64,000 bases of DNA from Sphaerisporangium corydalis (GCF_025506355.1 NZ_JANZYP010000032.1:1-64000); one strand, 5' to 3'. Shown: positions 47,485-57,068, counted from the first letter of the stretch. Translations and numbers: made by a program. The notes: generated from the letters alone by a model not told the origin.

Positions 47485-47499
47485 TCGTCATATTGACGA
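47485..47499. promoter_or_regulatory. Inverted repeat upstream of nadB-nadC
   Basis: TCGTCATATTGACGA has six-base perfect arms around TAT and stands in an AT-rich promoter region 18 bases before the ATG. It could bind a regulator of NAD synthesis. No match to a known actinobacterial NAD-regulator box can be claimed. Confidence 0.4.
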
Positions 47500-47516
47500 A
47501 ATGAGGGGAGCCACCC

Positions 47517-50054
47517 ATGACCCACCCGCCCATTCCCCGGCGGCTGACCGCACCCGACCCCGGCTGGACCGTACGCGCCGACGTCGTCGTAGTGGGCTCC
47601 GGCATCGCCGGGCTCACCGTCGCACTCCGCTACGCCGAACTCGCCCCCGGCGCCAGGGTGCTGGTCGTCACCAAGGACGTGCTGTCGGCCGGATCCACCC
47701 AGTGGGCCCAGGGAGGCATCGCCGCCGTCCTCGACCCCGCCGACTCCCCGGCCGACCACCTCGGCGACACCCTGGTCGCCGGCGTCGGACTATGCGACGA
47801 GGCGGCCGTACAGGCCCTGGTCACCGAGGGGCCGGGCGCGCTGGGACGGCTCATCGAGCACGGCGCGCGCTTCGACCGCGACCCGGCCGGCGGGCTGCAG
47901 CTCGGCAGGGAGGGCGGCCACCGCCGCGACCGCATCGTGCACGCCGGAGGCGACGCGACCGGCGCCGAGGTCCAGCGGGCCCTGGTGGAGGCCGTACGCG
48001 CGAACGGCGGGATCGAGGTCATCGAGCACGCGCTGGTGCTCGACCTGCTGACGGACGCCTCAGGGGCGGCGTGCGGGATCACCCTGCACGTGATGGGCGA
48101 GGGCGCCAGGGACGGCGTCGGCGCCGTACGGGCGGGCGCCGTCGTGCTCGCCACCGGCGGCATGGGACAGGTCTACGCGGCCACGACCAACCCCGTGGTC
48201 TCCACCGGCGACGGCGTGGCCCTCGCGCTGCGCGCGGGCGCCGTCGTGCGGGACCTGGAGTTCGTCCAGTTCCACCCGACCGTCCTGTGGCTCGGCGAGG
48301 ACTCGACCGGCCAGCAGCCGCTCATCTCCGAGGCGGTGCGCGGCGAGGGCGCCCTGCTGCTGGACGACACCGGTGAACGGTTCATGACCGGCGTGCACGA
48401 ACTCGCCGAGCTGGCCCCCCGCGACGTGGTCGCCAAGGCGATCATGCGCCGCATGCTGGAGACCGGCGCCCGGCACGTCCACCTCGACGCCCGGCACTTC
48501 GGCGAGGAGAAGTGGCGCACCCGCTTCCCGACGATCTACGCGATCTGCCTGGAGCACGGCATCGACCCGGTGCGCGACCCGATCCCGGTCGCCCCCGCCG
48601 CGCACTACGCCAGCGGCGGCGTCCGCACCGACCTGAGCGGCCGTACGAGCGTCCCTGGCCTGTACGCCTGCGGCGAGGTGGCGTGCACGGGCGTGCACGG
48701 GGCCAACCGGCTCGCCTCCAACTCCCTGCTCGAAGGCCTCGTCTTCGCCGAGCGCATCGCCGCCGACCTGGCCACGACGCCGCCCACGCCGGGCGAGCCG
48801 GCCGATGACGGCCGCACGGCGGGCCTGGCCGACCCCAGGGTGCGCCCGAGGATCCAGGGACGGATGAGCGCCGGCGCGGGCGTGCTGCGGAGCGGGCGGA
48901 GCCTGGCCGAGGTCGCCCAGGGTCTGCTCGAAGCCCGCTGGACCCCGGTCGCGGTCGAGCCGTGCACGGAGTCGTGGGAGGCCACGAACCTGCTCACCGT
49001 CGCCACGGCGCTGGCCTCGGCGGCCGGGGCGCGGGAGGAGACCCGTGGATCGCACTGGCGCGAGGACTTTCCCGACAGAAACGACGCCTGGTGGCTGGGG
49101 CACCTCGATGTGACCCTGGCGGAGGAGGGACTTTCCATGACCTACCGGCAGCACGACGAGGACCGGACGACCATGCTCCCGCACCAGGTCGAGGCCGACC
49201 TGGTGGGCGCGGGACTCGACCCCGCAGCGGTCACCGCCCTGGCCGGCACCGCGCTCGCCGAGGACCTCACCGAGCGGGGTGACGTGACGACGACCGCCAC
49301 CGTTCCGGCCGGCCGGCGGGCCACCGGCGACATCGTGGCGCGCGCCGACGGCGTGGTCGCGGGGCTCGCGGTCGCCGAGGCGGTGTTCTCCCTGTCCTCA
49401 CGAGGGGGCCTGGCCGTCGAGCGCCGCGTGAAGGACGGCGAGCGGGTCGCGCGCGGCGACGTGCTGATGACGGTCACCGGCCCGGCCCGTGACCTGCTCA
49501 CCGCCGAGCGCACCGCGCTCAACCTGCTCACCCACCTGTCCGGGATCGCCACCCTGACCCACCGCTGGGTCCAGGCGGTGGCCGGGACGCGGGCACGCGT
49601 CCGCGACAGCCGCAAGACCCTGCCCGGGCTCCGCGCGCTGGAGAAGTACGCCGTGCGATGCGGAGGCGGTGCCAACCACCGGATGTCGCTTTCCGACGCC
49701 GCCTTGATCAAGGACAATCACGTGGTGGCGGCCGGAGGGGTCGCCGAGGCGTTCCGCGCGGTGCGACAGGCGTACCCCGGGCTGCCGATCGAGGTGGAGG
49801 TCGACCGCCTCGACCAGCTCGAAGCGGTGCTCGCGGAGGGGGCGGAGGAGATCCTGCTGGACAACTTCACCGTGCCCGAGCTGGTGCGCGCCGTGGCCCT
49901 GGTGGACGGCCGGGCCCGCCTGGAGTCCAGCGGAGGACTCACGTTGGAATCGGCGCGTGAAGTAGCCGAAACCGGTGTTGACTACCTTGCTGTGGGGGCG
50001 CTGACCCACTCCGCGCCCGCACTCGACATCGCTCTGGACCTTCGGGGGGCTTGA
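47517..50054 (+). CDS. nadBC: Fused L-aspartate oxidase / nicotinate-nucleotide pyrophosphorylase
   Basis: One 845-residue frame carries two enzymes of de novo NAD synthesis. Residues 1-545 are NadB, a FAD enzyme making iminoaspartate: FAD motif VVVVGSGIAGLTVALRYAEL, then STQWAQGGIAAV and GVHGANRLASNSLLEGLVFA. Residues about 553-845 are NadC, making nicotinate mononucleotide from quinolinate: EDLTERGDVTTTATV, RDSRKTLPGLRALEKYAV, GGANHRMSLSDAALIKDNH and EVEVD. Normally these are separate genes. At the joint an in-frame ATG at 49137 has GGAGGAGG upstream, and another ATG lies at 49173, so NadC may also be made alone. The quinolinate synthase gene nadA is not in the window. Confidence 0.92.
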   Translation: MTHPPIPRRLTAPDPGWTVRADVVVVGSGIAGLTVALRYAELAPGARVLVVTKDVLSAGSTQWAQGGIAAVLDPADSPADHLGDTLVAGVGLCDEAAVQALVTEGPGALGRLIEHGARFDRDPAGGLQLGREGGHRRDRIVHAGGDATGAEVQRALVEAVRANGGIEVIEHALVLDLLTDASGAACGITLHVMGEGARDGVGAVRAGAVVLATGGMGQVYAATTNPVVSTGDGVALALRAGAVVRDLEFVQFHPTVLWLGEDSTGQQPLISEAVRGEGALLLDDTGERFMTGVHELAELAPRDVVAKAIMRRMLETGARHVHLDARHFGEEKWRTRFPTIYAICLEHGIDPVRDPIPVAPAAHYASGGVRTDLSGRTSVPGLYACGEVACTGVHGANRLASNSLLEGLVFAERIAADLATTPPTPGEPADDGRTAGLADPRVRPRIQGRMSAGAGVLRSGRSLAEVAQGLLEARWTPVAVEPCTESWEATNLLTVATALASAAGAREETRGSHWREDFPDRNDAWWLGHLDVTLAEEGLSMTYRQHDEDRTTMLPHQVEADLVGAGLDPAAVTALAGTALAEDLTERGDVTTTATVPAGRRATGDIVARADGVVAGLAVAEAVFSLSSRGGLAVERRVKDGERVARGDVLMTVTGPARDLLTAERTALNLLTHLSGIATLTHRWVQAVAGTRARVRDSRKTLPGLRALEKYAVRCGGGANHRMSLSDAALIKDNHVVAAGGVAEAFRAVRQAYPGLPIEVEVDRLDQLEAVLAEGAEEILLDNFTVPELVRAVALVDGRARLESSGGLTLESAREVAETGVDYLAVGALTHSAPALDIALDLRGA

Positions 50055-50836
50055 TGCTGCTAACGATCGACGTCGGCAACACCCACACCGTGCTCGGCCT
50101 GTTCGAGGGCGAGGAGGTCATCGAGCACTGGCGCCTCGCCACCGACGCGCGGCGCACGGCCGACGAGATCGCGGTCGTCCTCCAGGGGCTGCTCGGCCAG
50201 AGCCCGCTCCTGAAGGGCGCCGACGTCAGCGGCATCGCCATCTGCTCGACGGTCCCCTCGGTGCTGAACGAGATGCGGGAGATGTGCCGGCGGTACTACG
50301 GGGACGTCACCGCCGTGATCGTCGAGCCCGGCGTGCGCACGGGCGTTCCGGTGCGCATGGACAACCCCAAGGAGGTCGGCAGCGACCGCATCGTCAACGC
50401 GCTCGCCGCCATCACCCTGTACGGCGGCCCGTGCGTGATCGTCGACTTCGGCACCGCCACCTCCTTCGACGCGGTCTCCGCCAAGGGGGAGTATGTCGGC
50501 GCGGTGACCGCCCCCGGCATCGAGATCTCGGTGGACGCCCTGGCGGCGGCGGGCGCCCAGCTCCACAAGGTGGAGCTGGTACGGCCGCGTTCGGTGATCG
50601 CCAAGAACACCGTAGAGGCGCTCCAGGCCGGGATCATCTACGGCTTCGCCGGGCAGGTGGACGGCATCGTGGAGCGGATGGCGCCCGAGCTGGCCACCGA
50701 CCCCGACGACGTGACCGTCGTGGCGACCGGCTCCCTGGCGGCGCTGGTGGTGGACGAGGCCCGCTCCATCGACGTGCACGAGCCGTGGCTCACGCTCATC
50801 GGCCTGCGCCTCATCTACAACCGCAACACCACCTGA
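50054..50836 (+). CDS. coaX: Type III pantothenate kinase
   Basis: The 260-residue enzyme phosphorylates pantothenate at the first step of CoA synthesis. It has the actin-like ATPase start MLLTIDVGNTHTVLGLFEGE, the NPKEVGSDRIVNALAA motif, and VIVDFGTATSFDAVS. The ATG overlaps the nadC stop by one base (TGATG), showing translational coupling. Together with panC and the DUF2520 gene it completes most of a local pantothenate/CoA block. Confidence 0.96.
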   Translation: MLLTIDVGNTHTVLGLFEGEEVIEHWRLATDARRTADEIAVVLQGLLGQSPLLKGADVSGIAICSTVPSVLNEMREMCRRYYGDVTAVIVEPGVRTGVPVRMDNPKEVGSDRIVNALAAITLYGGPCVIVDFGTATSFDAVSAKGEYVGAVTAPGIEISVDALAAAGAQLHKVELVRPRSVIAKNTVEALQAGIIYGFAGQVDGIVERMAPELATDPDDVTVVATGSLAALVVDEARSIDVHEPWLTLIGLRLIYNRNTT

Positions 50837-51569
50837 GACGGCTTCACAACTTCAGGGCCTGGATCACCTGAGGCGGCTTCAGGACTTCAGGACCCGTCCC
50901 GTGACCCCGTGATCGGTGTCGCGGCGGACCCGCCGTCGCGCGCCGCCCCCAGAGCCGCGCTCCGGACCCATGGGACGTCGAGGCCCCTCCGTCGCCGCCC
51001 GCCCTGCCGTCAGGCCCCGCAGAGGCGGTGTGGCGGCCCGCGTGAGGGGTGCCCGGCGCGGCACGGGGGCGGCCGGCCGGGGATTGAGCGGAGATCCAAA
51101 TCGAGGGCGCGGCGGTCGCGCGCGCCGATTACGACGCGGCCGCATGATCCGTAATGGCGAATCCGGCCATCGGCCGCGTGTTACGCGCGAGGCCGCGTCC
51201 GGCGAATAAGGGTGAGAAAGAGCCCGTCATTTCGCCGGGTGGAATTAGGCGTATTGGTGACCGATCGTATATCCGCTCGGGGCGCCGGCCCACGGACCGC
51301 AGGCGGGGAATCGTCCGATCCACCAGGCCCTCGGGGCGCGTCGCCGGGACGGCGGCCCTCGGCCTCCCTGGTCCAGGACCGCGCGGGGCGACCCTAAGGG
51401 TTCGCGGACATGTCATGAGTAGGTCACATATGGACAGGTATGTCAATCGCGATCGGAACGCGTATCGAGGCCGGTGCTTGACGACCTTTCAACGTGGCGT
51501 TTACCGTTCCTGACGGGCGGGCTGAAGCATTCAGTATGTTGCCGAGTTCGTCGTGGGGGAGGACACCCG
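50837..51569. other. Gene-poor spacer after coaX
   Basis: The spacer begins with an imperfect 27-bp direct repeat (50830-50856 and 50865-50891, CACCTGAGRCGGCTTCA core) that includes the coaX stop. The middle part (50920-51120) is extremely G/C-rich with Arg-rich conflicting frames; 51125-51300 is more AT-rich. No gene, RNA or operator could be supported. GGAGG at 51558-51562 serves the following regulator. Confidence 0.5.
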
Positions 51570-51818
51570 ATGGCGTATCCGGATCTGGTTTCCCGAGGGA
51601 ATGACATTCCACCGGGATCAGACGGCGTGGGATTGAGCGATGATGATCTTCTTTTGCTCGCCGAGTTGGCCAAGGGCGTCACCGTCGACAGGGTGGGCCG
51701 GCGGCTGGACGTGAGCGGGCGCACGGTACGGCGCCGCCTTCGATGCATCTGCGACCGCATCGGCGTGGCCACCGCCATCGAGGCGGTGGCGTGGGCCGCG
51801 CGGCGCAGGCTCATCTGA
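51570..51818 (+). CDS. Small LuxR-type helix-turn-helix protein
   Basis: The 82-residue protein is almost only a GerE/LuxR DNA-binding domain: DDDLLLLAELAKGVTVDRVG, then RRLDVSGRTVRRRLRCICDR. No receiver or sensor domain is present. ATG at 51570 has GGAGG seven bases upstream, while the longer frame from 51474 lacks a site. Stand-alone proteins of this type occur in sporulating actinomycetes; the target is not known. Confidence 0.8.
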   Translation: MAYPDLVSRGNDIPPGSDGVGLSDDDLLLLAELAKGVTVDRVGRRLDVSGRTVRRRLRCICDRIGVATAIEAVAWAARRRLI

Positions 51819-52069
51819 CGCGGCGGCTCATCTGACGCGGCTGTGAGGGCCGTTCCAGGCGGTCGCAGGGGTCGCTCCGACGCGGTCGTGCGGGCCGCCC
51901 TGGGTGGCGGCGTGAGCCGTTCCCCGGGGCGATCCTCGGCCGCGGGCCCGACCGCCCCGGTCGCCTCAGCGGGCGCGGTCAGCGGTCGGCCCGGTCGTTC
52001 CGCGTCCCTCGATTCGGTCGGCGAGGGACCGGGTCGGTGGACAGACGGTTCGGTCGGTGGACGGCCGGT

Positions 52070-53062
52070 TCAGTCGGCGATGCGCACGCCGCCGGCGAAC
52101 GGGCGGTTGCCGAGCGGGGCGACCCGTACGACGTCCCCGGTGTGCGGCGCGTGCACCATCATGCCGCCGCCGATGTAGATGCCCACGTGATGCAGGTCGG
52201 AGTAGAAGAAGACCAGGTCGCCCGGACGCAGGTCCTCGCGGCTCACGTGGGTGCCGGCGGTCCACTGGTCGCCGGTGTAGTGCGGGAGGCTGATGCCGAC
52301 CTTCTGGTAGGCCCACAGGACCAGGCCGGAGCAGTCGAAGGTGGTCGGGCCAGCGGCGCCCCAGACGTAGGGCCTGAGCTGCTGGGTGAGCGCCCACTTG
52401 GCGGCCTCGGCGGCCTTGCCCTCGCCCGGGATCGGAATGTCGATCTTCGTCGCCCGGCCGAACGACTGGCCGGCCTGCGACAGGGCGCGCTTGAACAGGC
52501 TGCTCTCGGTCTTGGCGACCAGGTCGCGGATCTTGTCGCGCTGTGAGGAAAGGTTGGAGACCAGCTTCTTGACCTCGACCTCGCGGGCCTTGGCACCGGC
52601 CTTCGCGCGCTCGGCCGAGTCCATCGCCTTGGCGATCTGCGAGACCTCCTCGCCCTGCTCCATCTCCATGGCGTAGGTCGTGGCGGCGCGGTCGAGATAG
52701 CCCTCGGGGTCGCCGGACATGGCCAGCGCGAGCGAGGAGCCCATGCCGCCGGTCATGTAGGCGTCCTGGGCGTACAGCCCGGCCTTGCGGCGCTTCTCCT
52801 CAAGATCGGTCTGGCTCTTGGCGAGCGTCTTCTTGGCCAGGTCGGCCGAGCGCTGCGCCTGCTTGAGCTGCTCTCTCTGGCTGTTGTACTGCTCGGTGAG
52901 CGACTCGATCTGGTTGTAGAGGTGCTCGACCTGGTTCTTGAGCTGGTTGAGGGTCGGTTTGGGCTCCGCGGTCGCGGTCATGAGGGGCGACCCGAACGTC
53001 ATGGCCGAAAGGGCGACGGTGACGAGGGCGATCCGGCGCGGCAGGCGTCGGCGGGCTCCCAT
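52070..53062 (-). CDS. RipA-like coiled-coil NlpC/P60 peptidoglycan hydrolase
   Basis: The 330-residue exported protein has a signal peptide (MGARRRLPRRIALVTVALSA, ending near ATA). A long coiled-coil segment (about residues 38-195, with LKNQVEHLYNQIESLTEQYN repeats) precedes the C-terminal NlpC/P60 domain. That domain carries the catalytic Cys in FDCSGLVLWAYQKVG, the His in HHVGIYIGGGMM and the HAPHTGDVVRV segment. It cleaves wall peptides during growth or division. ATG at 53062 is chosen over an upstream frame at 53155. The mRNA leader carries a c-di-AMP riboswitch. Confidence 0.92.
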   Translation of the reverse strand: MGARRRLPRRIALVTVALSAMTFGSPLMTATAEPKPTLNQLKNQVEHLYNQIESLTEQYNSQREQLKQAQRSADLAKKTLAKSQTDLEEKRRKAGLYAQDAYMTGGMGSSLALAMSGDPEGYLDRAATTYAMEMEQGEEVSQIAKAMDSAERAKAGAKAREVEVKKLVSNLSSQRDKIRDLVAKTESSLFKRALSQAGQSFGRATKIDIPIPGEGKAAEAAKWALTQQLRPYVWGAAGPTTFDCSGLVLWAYQKVGISLPHYTGDQWTAGTHVSREDLRPGDLVFFYSDLHHVGIYIGGGMMVHAPHTGDVVRVAPLGNRPFAGGVRIAD

Positions 53063-53163
53063 GAACGTTCCGAGCCGGGAACGGAAGTCGCGTTCCCGGG
53101 CCCGGGCATGTCTGCCCGCGCTCTCTCCAGGCGTGCGCCTAGGCTGCACCAACAAGCTCCTCT

Positions 53164-53365
53164 CCTCGGCCGCCTACCGGGTTAGCTGACGGGTTCGGGC
53201 CGGAGTAGCCCTACCGAGCACATGACGATGGAGGATCGCGATGCCTCCCTCTCGGATTCACCCCAGGGGTGGTGGGTGCGCTGGGGGGTTTCCCCGTCGC
53301 GTCCACCGTTGGGTCCCCGGTTCCTGGTCACTTCGGGACGTGACCTCGGACTAGGCGGTTCGGCC
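53164..53365 (-). promoter_or_regulatory. ydaO-yuaA (cyclic di-AMP) riboswitch
   Basis: On the minus strand the leader contains, in order, GGGGACCCAACGG, GGGGTGAATCCGAG, GGTAGGGCTACTCCGG, CCCGAACCCGTCAGCTAACC and GGTAGGCGGCCGAGGAG, the conserved blocks of the ydaO aptamer. The outer helix is formed by CCGCCTA (read from 53358 down) and TAGGCGG (ending at 53170). This RNA commonly precedes resuscitation factor and NlpC/P60 genes in actinobacteria. It is generally regarded as reducing expression when c-di-AMP is bound. Confidence 0.88.
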
Positions 53366-53738
53366 ACCGCCGTGCGATGACCGACATTGACGCTGGACAC
53401 TAGTGCAGGCAAGGTTCCTGCTCAACCAGAACTGCGGATTCTGTAGAGGTTTCACAACCGACGCGTCACGGGAAGATCACGTCTCGATGTGGCAACGGAG
53501 CCACATTACCCTGCGTTGACGTCGATGTGGGGGAGTCTTGCCACAGGTAGGCCCAGGTCTGTGCCATGACGGTCTAGGAAATGTCGCCAAAAGCAGCGGA
53601 TTTCTACCCAGCGCGCTCGCCCGACCACCAAGGGTGACGCCGGGGCTGTCCGGAAGGGGTTTGGGTCCGTCCGTTACTCCCCTGCGGCACTCCCCGTCGC
53701 GAGTAGAGGCCGGTGGCGGCCGGATACGCTGGCCGGTC

Positions 53739-54284
53739 ATGGATCAGGTCGTGGAGCCCGTACCCGCCGGCGGCACTCTCGTCGTCAGGCGAGCCCGCAT
53801 CACCGACGTGCGGATCATCAGGCGTCTGGTCGACAGTTACTCGGGCGACGGGCCGCGCCTGCTGCGCAAGTCGACCGTCACCCTCTACGAGGACGTCCAG
53901 GAGTTCTGGGTCGCCGAGGTCGGCGGCGAGGTCGTGGGCTGCGGGGCGCTCCACGTGCTGTGGGAGGACCTGGCCGAGATCCGCACGGTCGCCGTCGACG
54001 CGAGCCGGCGCGGGCACGGCGTCGGCCACCGCATCGTCGCGGCCCTGATCGACACGGCGCGGGAGCTCGGGGCGCGGCGGGTCTTCTGCCTGACCTTCGA
54101 AGTCGCCTTCTTCGCCAAGCATGGTTTCGCCACCATCCAGGGCACTCCGGTCTCACCGGAGGTATACGCCGAGTTGCTCGACTCCTACGATGAGGGCGTG
54201 GCGGAGTTCCTCGATCTGGAGCACGTCAAGCCGAACACTCTCGGTAACGAGCGCATGCTTCTGCATTTGCTCCCGCGATCCTGA
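53739..54284 (+). CDS. argA: Amino-acid N-acetyltransferase (GNAT), arginine-pathway type
   Basis: The 181-residue GNAT enzyme resembles the short actinobacterial ArgA that acetylates glutamate at the start of arginine synthesis. It shows VRRARITDVRIIRRLVDSYS, the acetyl-CoA loop VAVDASRRGHGVGHRIVAAL, and VFCLTFEVAFFAKHGFATIQ. ATG at 53739 has no ribosome site but follows a GATACGCT -10-like box by eight bases, so the mRNA may be leaderless. No other arg gene is nearby, as is usual for this member. Confidence 0.85.
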   Translation: MDQVVEPVPAGGTLVVRRARITDVRIIRRLVDSYSGDGPRLLRKSTVTLYEDVQEFWVAEVGGEVVGCGALHVLWEDLAEIRTVAVDASRRGHGVGHRIVAALIDTARELGARRVFCLTFEVAFFAKHGFATIQGTPVSPEVYAELLDSYDEGVAEFLDLEHVKPNTLGNERMLLHLLPRS

Positions 54285-54400
54285 CTGCCAGGATGACGCG
54301 ATGGAAAGGTGACTGTTGATGTCACTGTCGCTACGTTGGGCAACACCACAGCATGTGTGTCTGACATATGCCACATGCGAACCCGAAGTGAGGTGACACG

Positions 54401-55726
54401 GTGAGCACCGGACAGCCGCCGTACCCACGGGACGAACCGGACGACCAGTCGTCCGGATCTCCGCAATATGGGCAGCACAGCGCCGATCGGCCCGGCCAGG
54501 GCATCGATCCGGAGGTGACGGTCGTTCACCGACCGCAGCCGACATCAGAGAACAGCTACCCCCAGCAGTCCTACGGGCAGCAGCAGCCGTACGGCCAGCA
54601 AGGCGCGTACGGGCAGCAGAGCGGGTACGGGCAGCAGAGCGGCACGGGAGCGTACGGGCAGGGTTACCCCCAGCAGCCCGCCGCCTCGGGCCAGCAGTCC
54701 TACGGCCAGCAGGACCCGCAGGCCGGCTCCGGCCAGTCCTACGGCCAGCAGGGCTACGGCCAGCAGCAGTCCTACGGGCAGCAGGGCTACGGCCAGCAGG
54801 ACTCCTACGGCCAGCAGGCCCAGCAGGGCCAGCAGGGTTACGGCCAGCAGCCCGGCTACGAGCAGCAGGGGCAGTACGGGCAGCAGCAGGGCTACGGCCA
54901 GCAGCCGCAGTACGGCCAGCAGGGCTACGGTCAGCAGCCCGCGCAGCAGCAGGGCTACGGCCAGCAGCCGCAGTACGGGCAGCAGGCCCAGCAGAGCCAG
55001 GGCTACGGCCAGCAGCCCGGCTATGACCAGCAGCAGGGATACGGTGACCAGGCCTACGGCCAGCAGCAGCAGTACGGCCAGCCCGCCCAGGACGCCTACG
55101 CCCAGCAGCAGTACGGGCAGCAGGGGTACGCCCCCGCGCCCGGCTACGGCCAGCAGGGCTACCCCCAGCCCGGCTACCAGCAGCCGTACGGCGCCACCGG
55201 GGCGCAGCCCCCGGGCGCGCCCGCTCCGCTGGCGGAGTGGTGGCAGCGCCTGGTCGCCCGGCTCATCGACGGCGTGATCCTCGCAATCCCGACGTTCATC
55301 ATCACGATCGTCCTGACCGCCGTCCTCGTGACCCAGGTGAGCTTCGACCCGAACACGGGCACGATCACCGAGCCGGGCGGGATCTTCCTCTCCGGGCTGA
55401 TCACGGCGCTGCTCGTCGGCCTGATCTACGTCGTCTACGAGTTCCTGATGCTCAAGCAGCGTGGCCAGACGGTGGGCAAGATCGCCATGGGCATCAAGGT
55501 GGTCACGGTCGGCGGCGTGCTCGACGCCGGCGGCCTCGCCACCGACGTGGCCGGCAAGCGCGCGGGAGTGATCTTCGGACCGCAGCTCCTGCGGTGGATC
55601 CCGATCGTCGGCTGGATCACGAGCATCTTCTCGCTCGTGAACGTCCTGTGGCTGCTGTGGGACAAGCCCCTCCAGCAGTGCCTTCACGACAAGGTCGCCG
55701 GCACGATCGTCGTCAAGACCAGATAA
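54401..55726 (+). CDS. RDD-family membrane protein with Gln/Tyr-rich N-terminus
   Basis: Residues 1-270 of the 441-residue protein are a low-complexity, probably disordered cytosolic segment built from more than twenty YGQQ/GYGQQ-type repeats. Residues about 274-441 form the RDD domain ([20 protein letters not shown]) with three to four TM helices and the [14 protein letters not shown] and [20 protein letters not shown] motifs. RDD proteins are small membrane proteins, some acting in ion transport. GTG at 54401 has GAGG seven bases upstream. A shorter paralogue follows, and a strong terminator lies between them. Confidence 0.88.
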   Translation: MSTGQPPYPRDEPDDQSSGSPQYGQHSADRPGQGIDPEVTVVHRPQPTSENSYPQQSYGQQQPYGQQGAYGQQSGYGQQSGTGAYGQGYPQQPAASGQQSYGQQDPQAGSGQSYGQQGYGQQQSYGQQGYGQQDSYGQQAQQGQQGYGQQPGYEQQGQYGQQQGYGQQPQYGQQGYGQQPAQQQGYGQQPQYGQQAQQSQGYGQQPGYDQQQGYGDQAYGQQQQYGQPAQDAYAQQQYGQQGYAPAPGYGQQGYPQPGYQQPYGATGAQPPGAPAPLAEWWQRLVARLIDGVILAIPTFIITIVLTAVLVTQVSFDPNTGTITEPGGIFLSGLITALLVGLIYVVYEFLMLKQRGQTVGKIAMGIKVVTVGGVLDAGGLATDVAGKRAGVIFGPQLLRWIPIVGWITSIFSLVNVLWLLWDKPLQQCLHDKVAGTIVVKTR

Positions 55727-55738
55727 ACACCGCACCAC

Positions 55739-55769
55739 GGGCCGGGGGACGCCATCCCCCGGCCCTTTT
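55739..55769 (+). terminator. Intrinsic terminator after first RDD gene
   Basis: GGGCCGGGGGA (55739-55749) pairs perfectly with TCCCCCGGCCC (55755-55765) with a five-base loop, followed by TTTTCTG. It is the clearest Rho-independent terminator in this part of the window. Confidence 0.9.
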
Positions 55770-55837
55770 CTGCCTTCTGGCGCACTGTACGGTCCGGTCG
55801 GCGCATCCCGTGTACGACCGGTGAGACGCTCCCGCCG

Positions 55838-55906
55838 ATCCGTGAGCACTCAGGCGAAAATCCGTGAGACCCTCAGGCGAACCGTCCGTAGGACTTCGGG
55901 CGAATC
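55838..55906. repeat. Three degenerate 22-24-bp repeats between RDD genes
   Basis: Units at 55838, 55860 and 55884 share ATCCGTGAG and TCAGGCGAA cores, with the third more diverged. They occupy the leader of the second RDD gene. The array is imperfect and its role is unknown. Confidence 0.5.
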
Positions 55907-56065
55907 GTGCGTGATCCACCGTGGGCGCCCCTTGGTGAAGATCGCCGGGCCGCCTTCCGGAACCCTCCGCGGCGAGGTCGGTGACCCGGTAACGGACAAA
56001 CCCGTATATGCGATAGGACCTTGCACATTCCGCAGCTTCCTTCGCTTGTCGCGAAAGGTGATCAA

Positions 56066-56779
56066 ATGACGGCAGAACCACCCCCCGGTAGTAACCCCTA
56101 CGAGCCGCCGCCGCCCCACGGCCAGCAGTACGGCCAGCCCCAGCCCGGCTACGGTCAGCCCCAGCCCGGCTATGGCCAGCCGCAGCCCGGCTACGGAGAT
56201 CCTCAGGCCGGCTACGGCGGTCCGTACGGCGCCGGTCCCGCCCCGTACGGCGGCCCGCAGGGCGCGCCGCTGCCTCCCGGGGCCCCGGCCCCGCTCGCCG
56301 AGTGGTGGGAGCGCCTCGTCGCGCGGATCATCGACGGCATCCTGTTCTCGATCGTCTACGGGATCCTGGCCTCGATCCTCACGTCGATGTTCGCCCCGTC
56401 GCTGGCGGACATCCTGGCGAACCCGAGCCTGTCGACGGGAACCCTCGTCCTGCCGGGCCTGCTGGCGGCGATCATCGCCTACGGCGCGTACGCCGCGTAC
56501 GACTATGTGCTGCATTCCAAGGACGGGCAGACCCTCGGCAAGAAGGTCATGAAGATCCGCCTCGCCGGCGTCGGCGGCGGCGTCCCCGATTCCGCCGCCG
56601 TGATGAAGCGTTCGGCTATCTTCCCGGGCGTGTTGGTTCTCTACGGCATTCCCCTCCTGGGATGGCTCGCCGCCATCTTCGTCCTCGTGCTGGGCGTGCT
56701 AATCCTCACGGACAAGCCGCTGCAGCAGGGGTTGCACGACAAGGTCGCGGGGACCGTTGTGGTCAAGGCACCGCGCTGA
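56066..56779 (+). CDS. RDD-family membrane protein, shorter paralogue
   Basis: The 237-residue protein has a 70-residue Pro/Gly/Tyr/Gln-rich N-terminus with repeated QPQPGYG units. The RDD domain follows ([20 protein letters not shown], then GQTLGKKVMKIRLAGV and [20 protein letters not shown]) with about three to four TM helices. It is clearly homologous to the preceding gene in the membrane part, differing mainly in tail length. ATG at 56066 follows AAAGGTG. Tandem RDD paralogues suggest a duplication in which the tail later expanded or shrank. Confidence 0.88.
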   Translation: MTAEPPPGSNPYEPPPPHGQQYGQPQPGYGQPQPGYGQPQPGYGDPQAGYGGPYGAGPAPYGGPQGAPLPPGAPAPLAEWWERLVARIIDGILFSIVYGILASILTSMFAPSLADILANPSLSTGTLVLPGLLAAIIAYGAYAAYDYVLHSKDGQTLGKKVMKIRLAGVGGGVPDSAAVMKRSAIFPGVLVLYGIPLLGWLAAIFVLVLGVLILTDKPLQQGLHDKVAGTVVVKAPR

Positions 56780-56791
56780 GATCGGCTTTAT

Positions 56792-56831
56792 GGGCGGGGC
56801 GGTCGCACGGCGGCCGCCCCGCCCGCGTTTT
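56792..56831 (+). terminator. Intrinsic terminator after second RDD gene
   Basis: GGGCGGGGCGG (56792-56802) pairs with CCGCCCCGCCC (56814-56824), followed by GCGTTTT. Position 12 bases after the stop codon supports termination. Confidence 0.85.
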
Positions 56832-57068
56832 CCGGCGGATCGCCTTTCCGTGGCCATCCGGTAAGCCCGCTGGAGAGACGGAGAATGCTCTGGAACGGTC
56901 CTTCGCGAGGTTTGACCCTCGCCCCCGCAACGCGGGCTGACCTCGCGTGAGGATAGAGTCGGATCCTGACTCCCCGATCAGGCAACCATGGCACAGCCGC
57001 AGGGTGTCTCGTGTGACAATTAACGTGGGCGGCCCGTGAATGCCACCCCCCGCGTGGAGCGAGGATCA

